Assembly: GCA_038496675.1 (NCBI GenBank)
Contig: CM076650.1
Coordinates: 9,108,269-9,172,268 of the forward strand
Direction of reading: 5' to 3'
DNA: 64,000 bases
Origin: Rachycentron canadum
Lineage: Eukaryota > Chordata > Actinopteri > Carangiformes > Rachycentridae
Positions 12,837-25,387 of this stretch are shown here, in pieces. The notes under the pieces were generated by a model. That model was not told the DNA's origin. It did not search any database and was given only the letters and a program-made list of their open reading frames with translations. Each line of letters starts with the position of its first letter. Within the stretch, counting starts at the first letter, position 1. The position numbers were made by a program, and so were the translations under genes.

Positions 12837-15049
12837 TCCAATAAATCCGTTCATCCACACATTTGTATAATTTACATTACTGCCTGTTGGCATTTCAAGG
12901 AAGAAGAATGTTAGTAGAAAGAAATTGCATTGACAGAATATTAGCCTGTTTTTGTTTCTTTATACATTTGTAATTGATACTAGCCGTGGCAAAAAGAAAA
13001 TTATTGGATATTGTTATCACCCCTGATATTCCCTATCAGTACTTATTTCAAATATGTGCATCATACTGGGTTGTCCATTTGACATAGCACTGTATATCTA
13101 AGCATGTATGCGGCTCCCTTTACATTAGTATGTTCTCTAGGCTTTGATCCAGCATCCAGCCATTTTAAGGTTATCAGAATAAGAGAGGGGCAGAAAGAAA
13201 GGGCTACATTAGTTTATATTGTGCAAATAAATCACATCATACAGTACTGGGTGCATTCTGAAGTTATAGTCTCCCTCAACAAAAGCAGTTTAACACTTGG
13301 CCAGTATGAATAGCAGTGAAACATCAAGACAGGAATATGTTTAGGGATACATTTTATGTGTCCCTGGCTTGGCATGGTGAAATGCCTTTTAAAATTGGAG
13401 TCTGTCCAGTTGTCAGTGACAATGATGCTGATTTATTGGAGCAGAGGAAAGAGAAGCAGGACAGAAGCTATGTTTCCCTCCAAAGCGTTCCATTTGGTAA
13501 ATGATGTTAGGTGGTCACTTTTCTTTGTTGACATGGGCCCAAAGCACAGCTGCATCTGCACTAATGCCGAGTGGATAACATGACACTTTAGTGCATATGC
13601 TTTACTAATGAAGCAACACAGTCTGTGGTTTTTAGTGAACAATCATGCAGTTCTTCCCAAACAGCTGATGTAGTGACATTTGCAGATAGTAGTATGGCAA
13701 GACAGATATGTATGGGAATGTCAGAATCAGTGTTGAGCGTAGTGAGTGATACACTATCTGTAATCTATTGATATTGTATATGATATTGTATTCACCTTGG
13801 TCAAATGGATTTTTACTTTATTTCAAGAGTAGAATAATGAACTGCAATTAACATTTAATGCACTATATTCATTCGAATCATGTCACATTAAAATTGTGCA
13901 TGTTTTTTTCTTAATTATGTTCTAGGAATTCATTTCCTGTTAAATTTATCAACGAAGGAAGTTGACAGACCCTGTTGTATTTCAATACCCTCTTGCGGTG
14001 GCACAAAAGACAAACATTAAAAAGTCTAATTGGTTTTCTGTCCAGAGATTATCCCTGGTAAATACCACAGCTTATTATAAGCACATGTATCTTGCTATTG
14101 TTATTAAGTTATTGTTTGTCACAGGTTATCATATAAAGGGTAAAGTAAAAGTCACACCATAAATTCTAAAAAGGTGGTCAAGGGATAATTAGGTGTTAAA
14201 CTAAAATACTGTAGACCATTACAAGCCATGTCCACATCTAATACAAAAACAAGAGCAGATATAGCATAATCATTCAAAATAACTGTGAAAGGTTATCGTA
14301 TCGCTATATGTATACAATAACCAAGTTGCAAAATGTACAGTTTAGATTTTTACATATTTACAAGCATTTAATTATCTTCATAAAATATTTCCTAACAGGA
14401 TCAACAAAAAAGAAACAAAAATATAACGGACCAATAGAATATTAAAATGTCCCTATGTCAACCATCATTAGATATAAGTCAGTCCATGGCATCCAGTAGA
14501 AATGCAGCATATACTTAGTGTATGTCACACAAACAGTATAACAAGTGCAAATTAGCACAGCAGTAAAGTGCTGTCATTATAATGCAACATAATTGTGATG
14601 ACTGCGCTTTACTGCAACATTTCACATTGTGATGCGCTGTCAGACCTCTGCAAGTGAATGACTTTGAATATCAATGTGAAGAATGGGTAGGCTATTCTCA
14701 CGATGCATCAAACATATTCTGGCTAATGATACATCAAACTATGCATACTTAATGGAGGCGTAGGTACATGCTAATGTTGAGTTTTACCTCCTTGTAAACA
14801 AACTTAAGTTTTCCTGGTGCATATTATTAAACCTAGAGCCAAGGTTCTCTCCTACAAATTGGTTGACTAGAGATGATAATCTTTGCAGATCTTGGTGTAT
14901 TTCTTGGTTTTTCAGTTACAGCCTTAAACAATAGCCTCAGTCGGGGACAGGGTTGCTTATAATGAGCCAATGACCTATTTTTGTATTGCTAAATATACAA
15001 AAGACAAAACAAAGAAACTTGAATAATAGTTAAATAAAACAAATACAAA
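12837..15049. other. non-coding DNA, no recognised element
   Basis: Only short overlapping frames are present (13104-13642 on both strands). I see no domain, repeat or RNA signature. Confidence 0.5.
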
Positions 15050-15980
15050 ATGTACCCTGGAAACAATTATTCACACCCTTTTGATGGATTTAAATTAGTT
15101 CTTCAAACAAAATATTAAAAAAATGAGACTAAACTGTGCCTAGTTCTCAGTGTTCACAATAGCTGATTTAACCAATGAAAGATTGTTTTACCTCATAACA
15201 AAAAGCTGATTCTTTCCAGTTTCTTTTTTCACAACGATGAAGACGAGAAAGCTGTCTGAGAGAATCAGAAATACTATTATCAAAAAACATCAATCCAAAA
15301 GATCTTGAAATCCCTGTTTGAACAGTTTGCAATATTTTCTATAAGTTTCACACTCATGTATAAGTCATGAAACTGTTAAGATGCTTCTAGCATAACTCAG
15401 TGAGAGATGTCTGCAAAGACTGGTATAGATTGTGGAAAAAAAACAAAAAACACCTTACAAGACATCTACAGAGCTTCAGGTTGACCTTGAGCCATCTGGA
15501 GCTGGTCGAGCTCTGGTCCGCCTCTTACGCTGCACACTAAACCAGATAAAGCTCCATGGGCAAAGGCCAAGGAGGACACCCCTATTGAAAGGCATACAAA
15601 ATCAAGACTAATGTTTGCAAAAACTTTCTTAGATAAGACAGTCTATCTGGGATAATGTTCCACAGAAGAGCTCCGCCGTGCATCTATTTAAAACATGGTA
15701 CTGGAGGCATTGAATGTATTAAAGGAATGATGAAATCAGAAGATTACTAAGTCAGGGCAATGGCCCAAAGCACATATCCAGCCGTACAAAAGAATGGTTG
15801 AAAAGGGAAAATTGGATTGTTTTAACTGGCCAGCTATGAGTCCTGACCTAAATCCCAGTGAAAACCTTTAGAGAGAGCTGAAATCTGCCTTTGCAAAAAG
15901 AAGGGTCCAGCTGTAGACCAGGGGGCATGCTGTGAGCCTTCAGTTAAACCCCTAACCTGGACCAATGGAGGACTGTGATG
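15050..15980 (+). mobile_element. degenerate Tc1-like transposon (second family)
   Basis: It starts with terminal-type text 'caattattcacaccctttt' at about 15064-15082 and contains a transposase pseudogene from 15237 to about 15920. The family differs from the element at 10.1 kb in its end sequence and protein start. The right terminus is not visible; homology fades after about 15980, where an A-rich tract begins. Several insertions, deletions and stops show it is old. Confidence 0.8.
15237..15915 (+). pseudogene. Tc1-like transposase pseudogene
   Basis: An ATG at 15237 begins MKTRKLSERIRNTIIKKHQS, then the frame is lost. The clearest part is the C-terminal DDE region at about 15775-15900, which reads in one frame with NWPAMSPDLNPSENL at its core. 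The third catalytic acidic residue of the family corresponds to the GAA at 15860-15862. A TAG stop follows two codons later (15869-15871), then RELKSAFAKR continues in register. The stretch before it, 'gcaatggcccaaagcacata', corresponds to the family's second-aspartate region, but the codon order there is disrupted. The protein cannot be made from this copy. Confidence 0.8.
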
Positions 15981-16884
15981 TTGCTATTGCATCTATGTCA
16001 AACTTCATTAGAAAAGACAATAAATAATAAAATAATAAATAAAATAAAAAAAAAATAAAAATCAAAGCTAAAAAAGTACAGCTGGAATTGAAATAAGGTT
16101 AGATTAAACATTTAAAATACCGTAAGCATAAGAATGAGGTAATCCCAAGATTGTTCTGCATGTTATTACTGGTTGTAGGTCAGCACCTGCAACCCAATCC
16201 GCAATTTATAATCAATGACAAACAATGTCCAAGGGCTTCAGAGTTGCAGCTAAACAATTCGTATGTCGTCATAATCCAGTACTGACAGTAAAGTTGCCGC
16301 AGTAAGCGTCCATCTACAATGCAAACTTGATGAGACATTTGAACAAGGAAACCAAGAAAAAGCTGCAAGACAGAGCCAGTCTGCACTTTAGCACCTCGAC
16401 TTAATGCTGAGACTCACTTGTTATTGCTGCTGCCCCCAGCACTGCACTACTTTTACCTTTTTTAGTTCTCACTAAACAGATGCTTTTTTTTAAAGCCTGC
16501 TTGAAATGATGGCCATGATGTTTTGACAGCCTGGGACAAATCACTGTTAATACTGTTATTACTAAGCTTGCTGTTATTGGTGTGCAAACATGCCTATCAA
16601 ACACTAATAGGAGGAGAGGAGTTTAAGTTGAAAAGTGTTTGCTGACCTTCATGACAGCATGACATTTATGTAATGCCGGAAAAATGCAATATTTATAGTT
16701 TTCATGTAAATTGTAATATCCTCAGGTGCTCCCTGGGAAAATCAATTGTGTGTGTTTTGTGTGTATGTAATGTTCCCCACAAATCAACTTTTCTAATTAA
16801 ACTGAAAATATAAAATTTAATTCTGTCTCACATATAAGCTCACATTAAACACAGTGTAAAGCATATCAAGGTCCTCTTTAGATA
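15981..16884. other. A-rich tract then non-coding DNA
   Basis: A run rich in AATAAA and poly-A lies at 16017-16066. The two minus-strand frames at 16180-16604 look like chance. I do not recognise the remainder. Confidence 0.4.
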
Positions 16885-16940
16885 TACTCAAAGACGTAAG
16901 ATACACCTTTATTGATCAACAGCGAAAGAGAAATTCAGCA
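16885..16940 (+). repeat. LINE 3'-tail-like fragment
   Basis: 'acctttattgatcaacagcg' followed by 'gagaaattcagca' resembles the 'ctttattgatcc...gggaaattc' tail found on many fish L2/CR1-type LINE copies. It is too short for firm classification. Confidence 0.45.
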
Positions 16941-19900
16941 ATAAAACATTTGGATAATATTGTAAAAATATAGTACAGTAGAAATAGTACAGAGTACAAG
17001 TGTAATATAGTGTTGTAGTAGTGGTACAAAAATACATTGTAGTACATCATATACTTATAATATTAGATTAATAATAGCATATTTAGACAATTCAGCCAAA
17101 TATGGAGGTGACATTGACATTGATCCAGCAGTTTGTGTGGTGTGAGTTGGACTTGGCTCAAGGTCCTAAAAGGTGCAGCTGAGCTTTATTGGCAAATAGG
17201 ACTCTGGCACACATAAAAAAGCCTAATCACATAATAGTGGAAAAGAGGTAGACACGACTAGCAGACAAGTGCCAAAAGCTTCTGGATAGCTGTCATTGTT
17301 GTCAAAGGTCCTGTAGCCAAATGTTAGTGATGGGTGCTAATAATTGTGCCTGGCGAACACTTCATATGACATTATTTTACAATTTAGTTTTTTGTCTTTT
17401 GTTCAGTAGCCTTGGACATTTTATTAAAATATTTAATTATACAGAATTGGTTCATTAATATTTATTTCTGAAGATGTTCTGAATTATGCAATTGAAATTC
17501 AGAGGAAATTTTGAGCGTGACTGTATGTCGTGTTTATGCTGCATCGTGGCTACATTGTCAGGGCTGTCTGGTCCCCTCACTGCCCTCTGGGACCTCCACA
17601 GGCATTTTAGCAGCCTGCCTATACCTACCCTGGCCACTGCTTCCCACAGCTCACACCCTTTAAACATTGCCTGCTTTGCTGCCTCTTGCTGTCCATTCTT
17701 GTTCTCTGCTTTCACTCTTCCCCACACTGACCTTTTTCTGGAGGTGTTTTTCTTTTTTTTTCTTTTTTTTTCCTCAACATGTCGGTCAGGGAGGGTGGTT
17801 CAGGCTGTCGTGCTGCGACTGCTGCAGTCGTTCTCAGTCTCTTGGTAAAGCTCCAGTAAACAAAACAGAAAGGCTGAAGCTTTTCCAGAGCTGTTATTGG
17901 CTCTACTGTGGTGCTGCTGTCTCTTCACATCTGTCTTCTTTTCTTCCTTATGTGTACAGACAAATATGGACGATGGACAGGTATGCTGACAGAAGTGACT
18001 AAGGCTTCATCTGTAGGCTTCCTGTGAAACCGGTAAGACAAAGCAGTCAGAATTATCAGTGAATTAGTTGAGTGCTATTTCAGCTTTTGTCTATGTCTAC
18101 CATACTTATCAGTTGTTAAGATACATAAAAATGTAGGCAAACAAGCGTGCAAAATAATTAAGACTGGGACTTTTGATAAGTGTTTAATATTAAATCATTT
18201 AGTAGGTGCCTGCTATGGATGAGAAAATCGGCAACATAATGCTAACAATTAACAAGTTAATATAGCGATTACTTGCGCATCCAGCCGGTGAACATGTTTT
18301 CTGTTCTGAAAATTAATCTTATTAACTGCTATACTGTAAGAAATTGAAAGTTTCATAGAGGCCACATAATGCCTGTGCATCAGTAAGAGGTTTTGACAAA
18401 ATGGGCATGATGAATCTCTGCCTTTGGTACTTGTACTATAGTTAGGTACAAAACACTGAGATGTGCAATTTGAGTGAAGTTGAATCATGTAGCTTAGTAA
18501 GTTCATCTGTGCATTTACTCACACACAAAATTTGTTTGAGGTAGCATATTTGTCGTGTGGGTATTTGTACGCATGCACGTGTCCATCGGTGCATGCTTAG
18601 GTGTGTAATCCTTGAGTGTATTTAACATAAGTTTAAAGAGTGTCTTAGCTAATCACAAAATTTGGTACATGAGCCAAGAATGTGCATTTCAGCCTATTGG
18701 ATATGGTCTGCTGTAGTTTCCAAGCCTCTCTTCTATAAACAGATGAGAGGAATTTGTTTTGTCATTTCAGCCAACATGCCCTAAATGCCAACTGCTGAAC
18801 ATCCCAGAGCACTGAAGAAGAAAAGAGTTGAAGCCATTATTTTGTTCACACTTGCACCAAAAAACGTGTTGACATGCACACTTGCGTAGACACAATTACT
18901 CAAGTTCTACTCATCCAATCACACAAACGCATATATATTCTTTAAAAATACGGTCTGTTGCAGTTAATGGGGTCATGTGACTGATGACACTGAAGCTATC
19001 AGGCAGGGTGCAGCTCAGGTTCAGGCCAGGACTGACGTACAGGTTTTAATTGCAGAGGAGGGTATCTGAGGTGAGCAAACCCAAGCATTGTTACAATTGC
19101 ACAATTCCAATCCAGTTTAGAGGCCCTGCTTTTTAAGTCTAGGCGTCCAAGCGGCTGTCGAGCTGAGATGAACTGCTCCTTCTAGATGAGATAAAGCACA
19201 CTCAGTGTTCCTCAGTAAGATAGATGGGCACATTTGCATGCTGGGCTGTCAGTTTCACCACTGCCAGGTCTCCTTCTTCCTTAATTTCTTTTTAGGATGT
19301 CTTTTTTTTTTTCTGTATTTTCCAATGTCTGGCTCTCAAAAGGGAGTACTACTCTAAATTACTAGTAGTTAGGGGATGCCATGATGGCTAATGTATTATT
19401 CACAGTTGACTGACAGTGGTCCATAATTTTTCTACTTTAAACGTGACTGTGTAAAGGGGATAAGTAGCCCATGCAAATAAAAAAAAAAATGGATTGTCGC
19501 TAATGAAATGGCCTCGATAAGACAGGTTTTCCAGGCTTTTAAGCTGGAGGTTTATCCTGACAGAAATTACATATGCTGTATCTTCATCATGTTCAGGCCT
19601 AATTACTGAAATGAGATTTGTGATTAGTGGACTAACAAATGGCAGTGTAGTTTATGGTATTGTGACTGACAAATTTGAACATCATGGTGGAGAAATAGCA
19701 TATACACAGTGCTCTCTAAAATTAGATTAATAGATGAATGGAGGAACTTTCAATGTTCATGTTAACTGTTGCCTACTCACCATCCACCATCATATCAGCT
19801 ATCAGCAATTTCACAGGGTGATGACAGGACAGTCTGGCATGGATAAGGTTATACAACTACACTACCAACCAGATTATAAAATCACCTAAACATGGACAGT

Positions 19901-20057
19901 TTATATATTTTTCATATTGCTCTTGTCTGTTCTGTGTTTTGACCTTATTCTTTTATTGGAGTTACATATCATAATGTGTTTCAAGTTAGTCATTTTTATA
20001 AATATGCATGACATGCAGTCATCCTTTTATTTTGCAGACATTTATTGTGTTTAATTT
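16941..20057. other. non-coding DNA with pyrimidine-rich patch
   Basis: A pyrimidine-rich stretch at 17570-17775 keeps frames open in two phases (17486-17848 and 17667-18002), but their composition is low complexity. The block 19490-19680 is unique-looking with moderate GC and might be conserved non-coding DNA, which I cannot test. No gene is recognised. Confidence 0.4.
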
Positions 20058-20730
20058 AGGGCTGCTATCGAGTAATTGGATAAGAACTACTTTTGTCTCA
20101 TGAAAGAAAACAGTAGATTATATAATTTATATATACAATACAGAAAACCTTGTTTGAAAAAAAAAAAAATGGGTTTGACAAAACAAACCCATGTTCTTGC
20201 TACGCCTACGCCTGTGAGACAGTTGCTGGTTGATGACGTACACTACCTAACATGAGTTAAATTAACCACAGTAATTAATCATAGTTGTCGGTCATGGTTA
20301 AAGTGATATTTAGATTTTAACTGTAGCACAGAGGAGACTAATGTGCCGCCCCAGGGTGGGTTGGGTGCAAACTTCGGGACTAAGCCCCTTCACTTTGAGC
20401 TGCAGGTGGCGAACAGCACACAAGATCCAAGCTTTGGGCTGAGGAGTGTAGCGTTTATTATTTCACAAGTACCCACATTTTACATTTATTGACCTGTTAA
20501 TTTACTGCTCCTGTCTCCAGCACTGCTCCGATCACCAGCTTCACCTCACCTGCGGTAACAAAAACTCTGCTCGCTGTCCCACTCACATGTTACACACAGT
20601 GCCATTCCTGAAGGAGCCATGACACTAGCATAACAGATGACCACTGTGGTGTCATTTGGATTAAACAAAGCAAAGAATCTCCCTTGATGACTTTTATTAA
20701 TCGAGTTTGTTGAGGAATCGTTAAAGCCCT
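20058..20730. mobile_element. hAT-like non-autonomous element
   Basis: The left end is AGGGCT at 20058-20063, followed by 'gctatcgagtaattgg'. The right end is AGCCCT at 20725-20730, preceded by 'attaatcgagtttgttgagg'. The ends are inverted and both carry a TCGAGT/ATCGAG-type subterminal motif. The interior follows a fish repeat I recognise, with 'gcagaggagac', 'gccgcccca' and a 'gcgtttatt' block. No transposase is present. I could not see a clean 8-bp target duplication (flanks 'tttaattt' and 'agtttcat'). A 9-bp stem, ATGGGTTTG...CAAACCCAT, lies near 20170. Confidence 0.65.
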
Positions 20731-20779
20731 AGTTTCATTTTAAAATTAAATGTGTCCATTATTTGTCCATCAATCTCCA

Positions 20780-21230
20780 TTCAACAACCCCTGAGGACAA
20801 AGTGAGAAAACCTCGGGTTGGTGGTGAGGTCCACCCTGTTTGATTGAATTGCGATGTGTCTATGACTTGATTCTGGAGTATTCCTGTGGCAAACTGAAGT
20901 GAATGGATGTAGTTTTGAAAGACACACGACTGTGAAAATAAGGTTCCTCAATTCACACTTCAGGGCAGGACAAGAAGCAAATCGTAAAATCCAAGGAAAT
21001 CTCTGTAGACCTCTACAATAAAACTGTGGCGAGGCATAGATCAGAGCAAGGGTATAAAACTATTTCTAAAGCTTTGAGTGTTCCCAGGAGCACAGTGGAC
21101 TCAATAATAGTGGACTTCAGGAAGTTTGGAAGCACCTGTACTCTTTCTGGACTGGGCTGTGTCATCAAACTGATCAAACTTGGCAACATTGGTTGAAACT
21201 TGTGCAGTATCAACACAATATTTGGCACAA
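20780..21230 (+). mobile_element. Tc1-like transposon 5' fragment (third family)
   Basis: 'ttcctgtggcaaactgaagt', then 'ttttgaaagacacacgactg' and 'ataaggttcctcaattcaca', gives the leader of a Tc1-like family best known from salmonids and other fish. A transposase N-terminal frame follows directly. The catalytic part and right end are missing, so the copy is truncated. It lies about 50 bases after the hAT-like element. Confidence 0.8.
20987..21196 (+). pseudogene. Tc1-like transposase N-terminal fragment
   Basis: A 69-codon open frame begins KSKEISVDLYNKTVARH and ends with TGA at 21194-21196. The expected ATG just before it is replaced by GTA at 20984-20986. The helix-turn-helix part is clear: GYKTISKALSVPRSTVDSII, then DFRKFGSTCTL, in the usual Tc1 order. 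The hinge after it is degraded, and the DDE domain is absent. The lack of internal stops is unusual next to the other two Tc1 relics, but the lost start and missing catalytic domain make it non-functional. Confidence 0.8.
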
Positions 21231-24117
21231 ATTTTGTGTTATACTTGAATATCCCTCATGTACTGTCAAATATGTTGACAATGTACTGTTTCTGGCCACT
21301 TTTCCTCTCTACTTCTGCAATTTTCCCGCTTTTGTCATATATCAACCTGACTCTTTAGACTAATGCTCCAGCAGGACAGGCAGTAAATCTGATTATGTTT
21401 TTCCTGCTCCTCAGTGTTCTGCTTAATATGACCTGCTGAACTTGTGTAGTTGCCTCTTAAATTGTGCTTTACGTAGACGCTGCCTGAATTCACCAAAGGA
21501 GTAATTACTGCTGAGATATTTAATTGAGCTTGTATCGTGTGTTTGTGTTAATGTGCTTTTCCCATCACCTAGCTGCCGTTGAGGACATAATGTCAGCACA
21601 GTGTGGAAGAAATCTCAAATGTTTGCTGATGTTAACTCACATTTGCCCGTACAATAAAAATTAATATTGTATATAAGGACTGTAATTTGCAAGTACGCTC
21701 ACAAAAGGGGATAAAGAACAAATGTGTCATTATCTCTACTGGACTCAACTGGAGAAACAATGATTAATTTGATGATAAATGGTGAAACGTCCACATCTAC
21801 AAGCTATTTAAAGTGTAACTGGAATTGTAAATGTTTTATTTTTTCATCTAACTTTTCATACATTCAGTGTCAGCAGTAAATGGAGCACTCCGTGTCGCTG
21901 ATGAGTTTGTGAGCCAGAGGGAAATATTTATGATGGAATTAGACTTTTTTTCTTTTTTCCTTCTCATACTGGAAAACTGATGTTCCTGTTGCTGCAGGAA
22001 GAGATGAAATGACAATGGACTTTCAACATCTGTGGCATTGCAATGGTAGCCTTTTCAGTTTGTTTTCCATATGCCCTGGTTCTTATGAGATGAGTCACTG
22101 GAGTGTCGGTGCAAGACTTGTGTCGTAATGGAAAGCTAACAATGTCCCCCGAGCTCTCAGCTCACACTGACAATGACTGACAGGCATTTTCTGTTGATCA
22201 CAGACTTAAGTCCCATTGGAGAGTACTGCCTACTCCTGCTCATGAATACTCATAAGCTTTAATACAGAAAACTGGATCTCTGGTTCATAAACCTCCAGGT
22301 GTGTCTTGGAGGAATGATTTAAAAATAGCTTAGGTAGGAGGATGAGATGTGCTTTAGGGTCTATTTAAATATCCTGTGTCAAATAGTGTCTATTATAGTT
22401 GCAACATGTTCTTTAGAGACGGTGTATTGTTGTGGCTGTGTTCAGCTGCGAAATGACATTGTCAGCCAACTGTTGCTTTCTCAGTAAGTCAGACAATGAA
22501 TGAATCAATGTATGCTGTTGCTGTATAACAGTGAGTTAAGAAAATGTGAAGCATTATTATGCGTCCTGATGGATGGAACTGTGATTTGAGTTTGTGGCAT
22601 GGCGTGCAGGTACCGCTATGCCTCCAGGGAGAGATGGGGCATGGGAAAATGTTGAGAGATTAGCCTTACACTGAAACAACCACAAAAACCTCTTATTATT
22701 CATTCCTCCTCCTGTCAATGTGAAGTATTACTGTCTCTTCCAGTCTTGACACGCTCTTACCAAATCCACAAGGGGCCTTTCGTTTAACTGCTGTTCCCTT
22801 CAGAGAGCTGTTAAATGGCTCATTAGTAAGGCTAAGGTGTCATGTACTGAAGGACAAATGTATTGGCTCTGCAGCCTTACCTGTGCTGTCATATACATAA
22901 AGAATGGAAAACGGAGATTAGTGTTGTCAGTGCAGCTCCAAGAGCTGGCCCTGAAACCAGTAAAGTGATGCAGTGAGGATATTTGAATTATCTTTTGGCA
23001 TTAATTAAATGATTAGATTTGATTATGACATCATGGGTATCTTGCTGGATGCCGTTGAACTGGAGTCCTTGCGTTAACATTCAGTGTCCATTGTCGGTCT
23101 TTAGGACTCTTAAATGTACAGTTGCCAGAGGGACACATGTATACACATTAACACATGTAATCACCTTGGTTATTCTACATATACCCAACTTGATGATGCA
23201 TTTGTCTACCTTGTATTGAATAATGCTACAGGGATACATCAGGCTTTAAAGAAAGAAAGAGAGTGCAGACTCCACAGAATATTCAATAGACCTATGATAA
23301 TTTCAGCTTCATAAATTTAACTCTATACTGGCTGTACAGTGAGACATGGGCTGAGAAACAGACTGGAATTATCTGATTAAAATAGCAGAGAAGAGAATAA
23401 ACAGTTTTTATGTTCAATAACTTTCACAATTCTGTTATACTCAACATTGTGGGAGACTGATATGTTGTATATTGACAGGAATAACATGCATGTTATTGTC
23501 CAAGCCTGAAAAAAGGGAGGCTAACATCTTCAGTTGCTCAGCTGTGTATTGGTAGATTCAAATACTGTGTATTTTGCATGCAAACTGTGTGAATGAGAGA
23601 AGTGGAAAGTCAGTCCGATTTCCTTTTGTATTGTACATACTAAGCGTGATTTTAAGTGTCAGTTTTTTTACATTACAAAGTTGTTTTGATGTGTTTTAAG
23701 TTTGATAACTTTTTTTGAAACAGACTATAGGTGATATTCATTCAGGTTGCATGCATTTCATTTTTTGAATATGCACGTGTGACATTCTGGATCATATTTT
23801 TCTGGCACCTTGTAAGTCACTGCAGGATGGGTTTAGATGTATGTATGACACAAGAATTAAAACTTCATTCATTCATTTTGTTTTAAATATTTTTTCATAC
23901 TCAATTATTGTAAGAATAAGAACAAATAATAAAAAAAGTTAGGTCTTTGCTACAGCTCTATCACTGAATGCATCGACTATGCTAAACACTTAATGTTTTC
24001 CTCGTTGAAGTATTTTTCTTTAAAAGTGAGGAGTTCTTGCAGTTGTTTTTTCTCTCCCTCCCTTATTTCCTACCATAATTTCACTCTCACTCTGTCTCTT
24101 GCTCGCTCTCAGTTCAT
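21231..24117. other. non-coding DNA, possible conserved block
   Basis: No gene or mobile element is recognised. The part at 22720-23000 is repeat-free and of even composition, the kind of sequence that is often conserved, but this is an impression only. The frames at 23019-23314 overlap each other and look random. Confidence 0.4.
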
Positions 24118-24175
24118 TGAAATTCAATATGCTTTATTGGCATGAATGTCAGGTGAGAAATATTAGTGTGGTCAA
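24118..24175 (+). repeat. dispersed repeat tail
   Basis: 'gaaattcaatatgctttatt' followed by 'ggcatgaatgtca' is close to a 3' tail motif ('ttcaatatgctttattggcatga') repeated across fish genomes, probably from a LINE or SINE. Only the tail is visible. Confidence 0.5.
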
Positions 24176-24926
24176 GGATAGTACAATTCAATAATGAGAT
24201 AAGAAATATATAGTTCATTGAATTAACTTAAATAAATTAGGATAAGAAGGGCAAGAAAATGGAAAAAAAAACTGTAAAGACATGTTCTGTTTGTGTGATT
24301 TTTATATATGAAAAGGGCTATGTCAGGAATGTTATCTGTCATATTCTGTGTTTTAAAACAGATATCAGATATTTTAATTTAAGCATATTAAGCTTTCTTT
24401 TGTTTTGGTTTGATTCGCCCACATCAGCATCATTTGTTTTGTACTGGGTGTTATTTTAGCAGTAAATCAAGTGTTTCCCACAGAATTAGATTCTATTTGT
24501 GGTGTTAGCTCATGGGGGAGGGGAAGAGCTACACTTTACTTTAACAGTATACTTTAAAATGAACAGGATCTCTCTTATAGATGAATAATACCATGTAATA
24601 ATACGTATATAAGGTGCTGTGCTGCAAATATTTTGCTTTGCCTTGCAAATATTGCCAAGTACGTTGCGACAAATTCTTCACCTTGTGATGAACAAAGTGC
24701 GATTAGCCACTGAACCCAGTTCTGGTGAAGAAAAAGACAGGCATGGTAAAAACTTTATGGATTTGTGGCAGCCCATCGATGCGGCTGGATTTCTCATGGA
24801 GCTCCCGATGGCCATTCGACGATGATGAACAGTACCTTATGAATGTGTTTATTTGGAGGAGCTCAGCACAGAGCCCTACAGGGAAATGAGTTTTTACCCA
24901 TGTGCAATGGTTAAAAAAAAAAATAT

Positions 24927-24930
<4 letters not shown>
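24176..24930. other. non-coding DNA before the gap
   Basis: The frames at 24259-24459 and 24619-24825 are short and unrecognised. No other feature is visible. Confidence 0.4.
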
Positions 24931-24965
<35 letters not shown>

Positions 24966-25387
24966 NNNNNNNNNNNNNNNNNNNNNNNNNNNNNNNNNNN
25001 NNNNNNNNNNNNNNNNNNNNNNNNNNNNNNNNNNNNNNNNNNNNNNNNNNNNNNNNNNNNNNNNNNNNNNNNNNNNNNNNNNNNNNNNNNNNNNNNNNNN
25101 NNNNNNNNNNNNNNNNNNNNNNNNNNNNNNNNNNNNNNNNNNNNNNNNNNNNNNNNNNNNNNNNNNNNNNNNNNNNNNNNNNNNNNNNNNNNNNNNNNNN
25201 NNNNNNNNNNNNNNNNNNNNNNNNNNNNNNNNNNNNNNNNNNNNNNNNNNNNNNNNNNNNNNNNNNNNNNNNNNNNNNNNNNNNNNNNNNNNNNNNNNNN
25301 NNNNNNNNNNNNNNNNNNNNNNNNNNNNNNNNNNNNNNNNNNNNNNNNNNNNNNNNNNNNNNNNNTATATATATATATATATATATA
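24931..25387. repeat. AT microsatellite with 400-N assembly gap
   Basis: An (AT)n run at 24931-24965 leads into Ns at 24966-25365, exactly 400, and AT repeats resume at 25366-25387. The gap lies wholly inside the microsatellite, so sequencing or assembly probably failed on the repeat. The true length is unknown, and open frames drawn across it are meaningless. Confidence 0.95.

Noticed and set aside
17960..17980. 21-base micro-exon flanked by 'gtgtacag' and 'gtatgc'
   Set aside because: It is too short to test by eye, has no partner exons, and such flanks occur by chance often in 64 kb.
17486..18002. Two overlapping frames of 111-120 codons
   Set aside because: They come from a pyrimidine-rich tract and show Leu/Ser/Phe-rich low-complexity translation.
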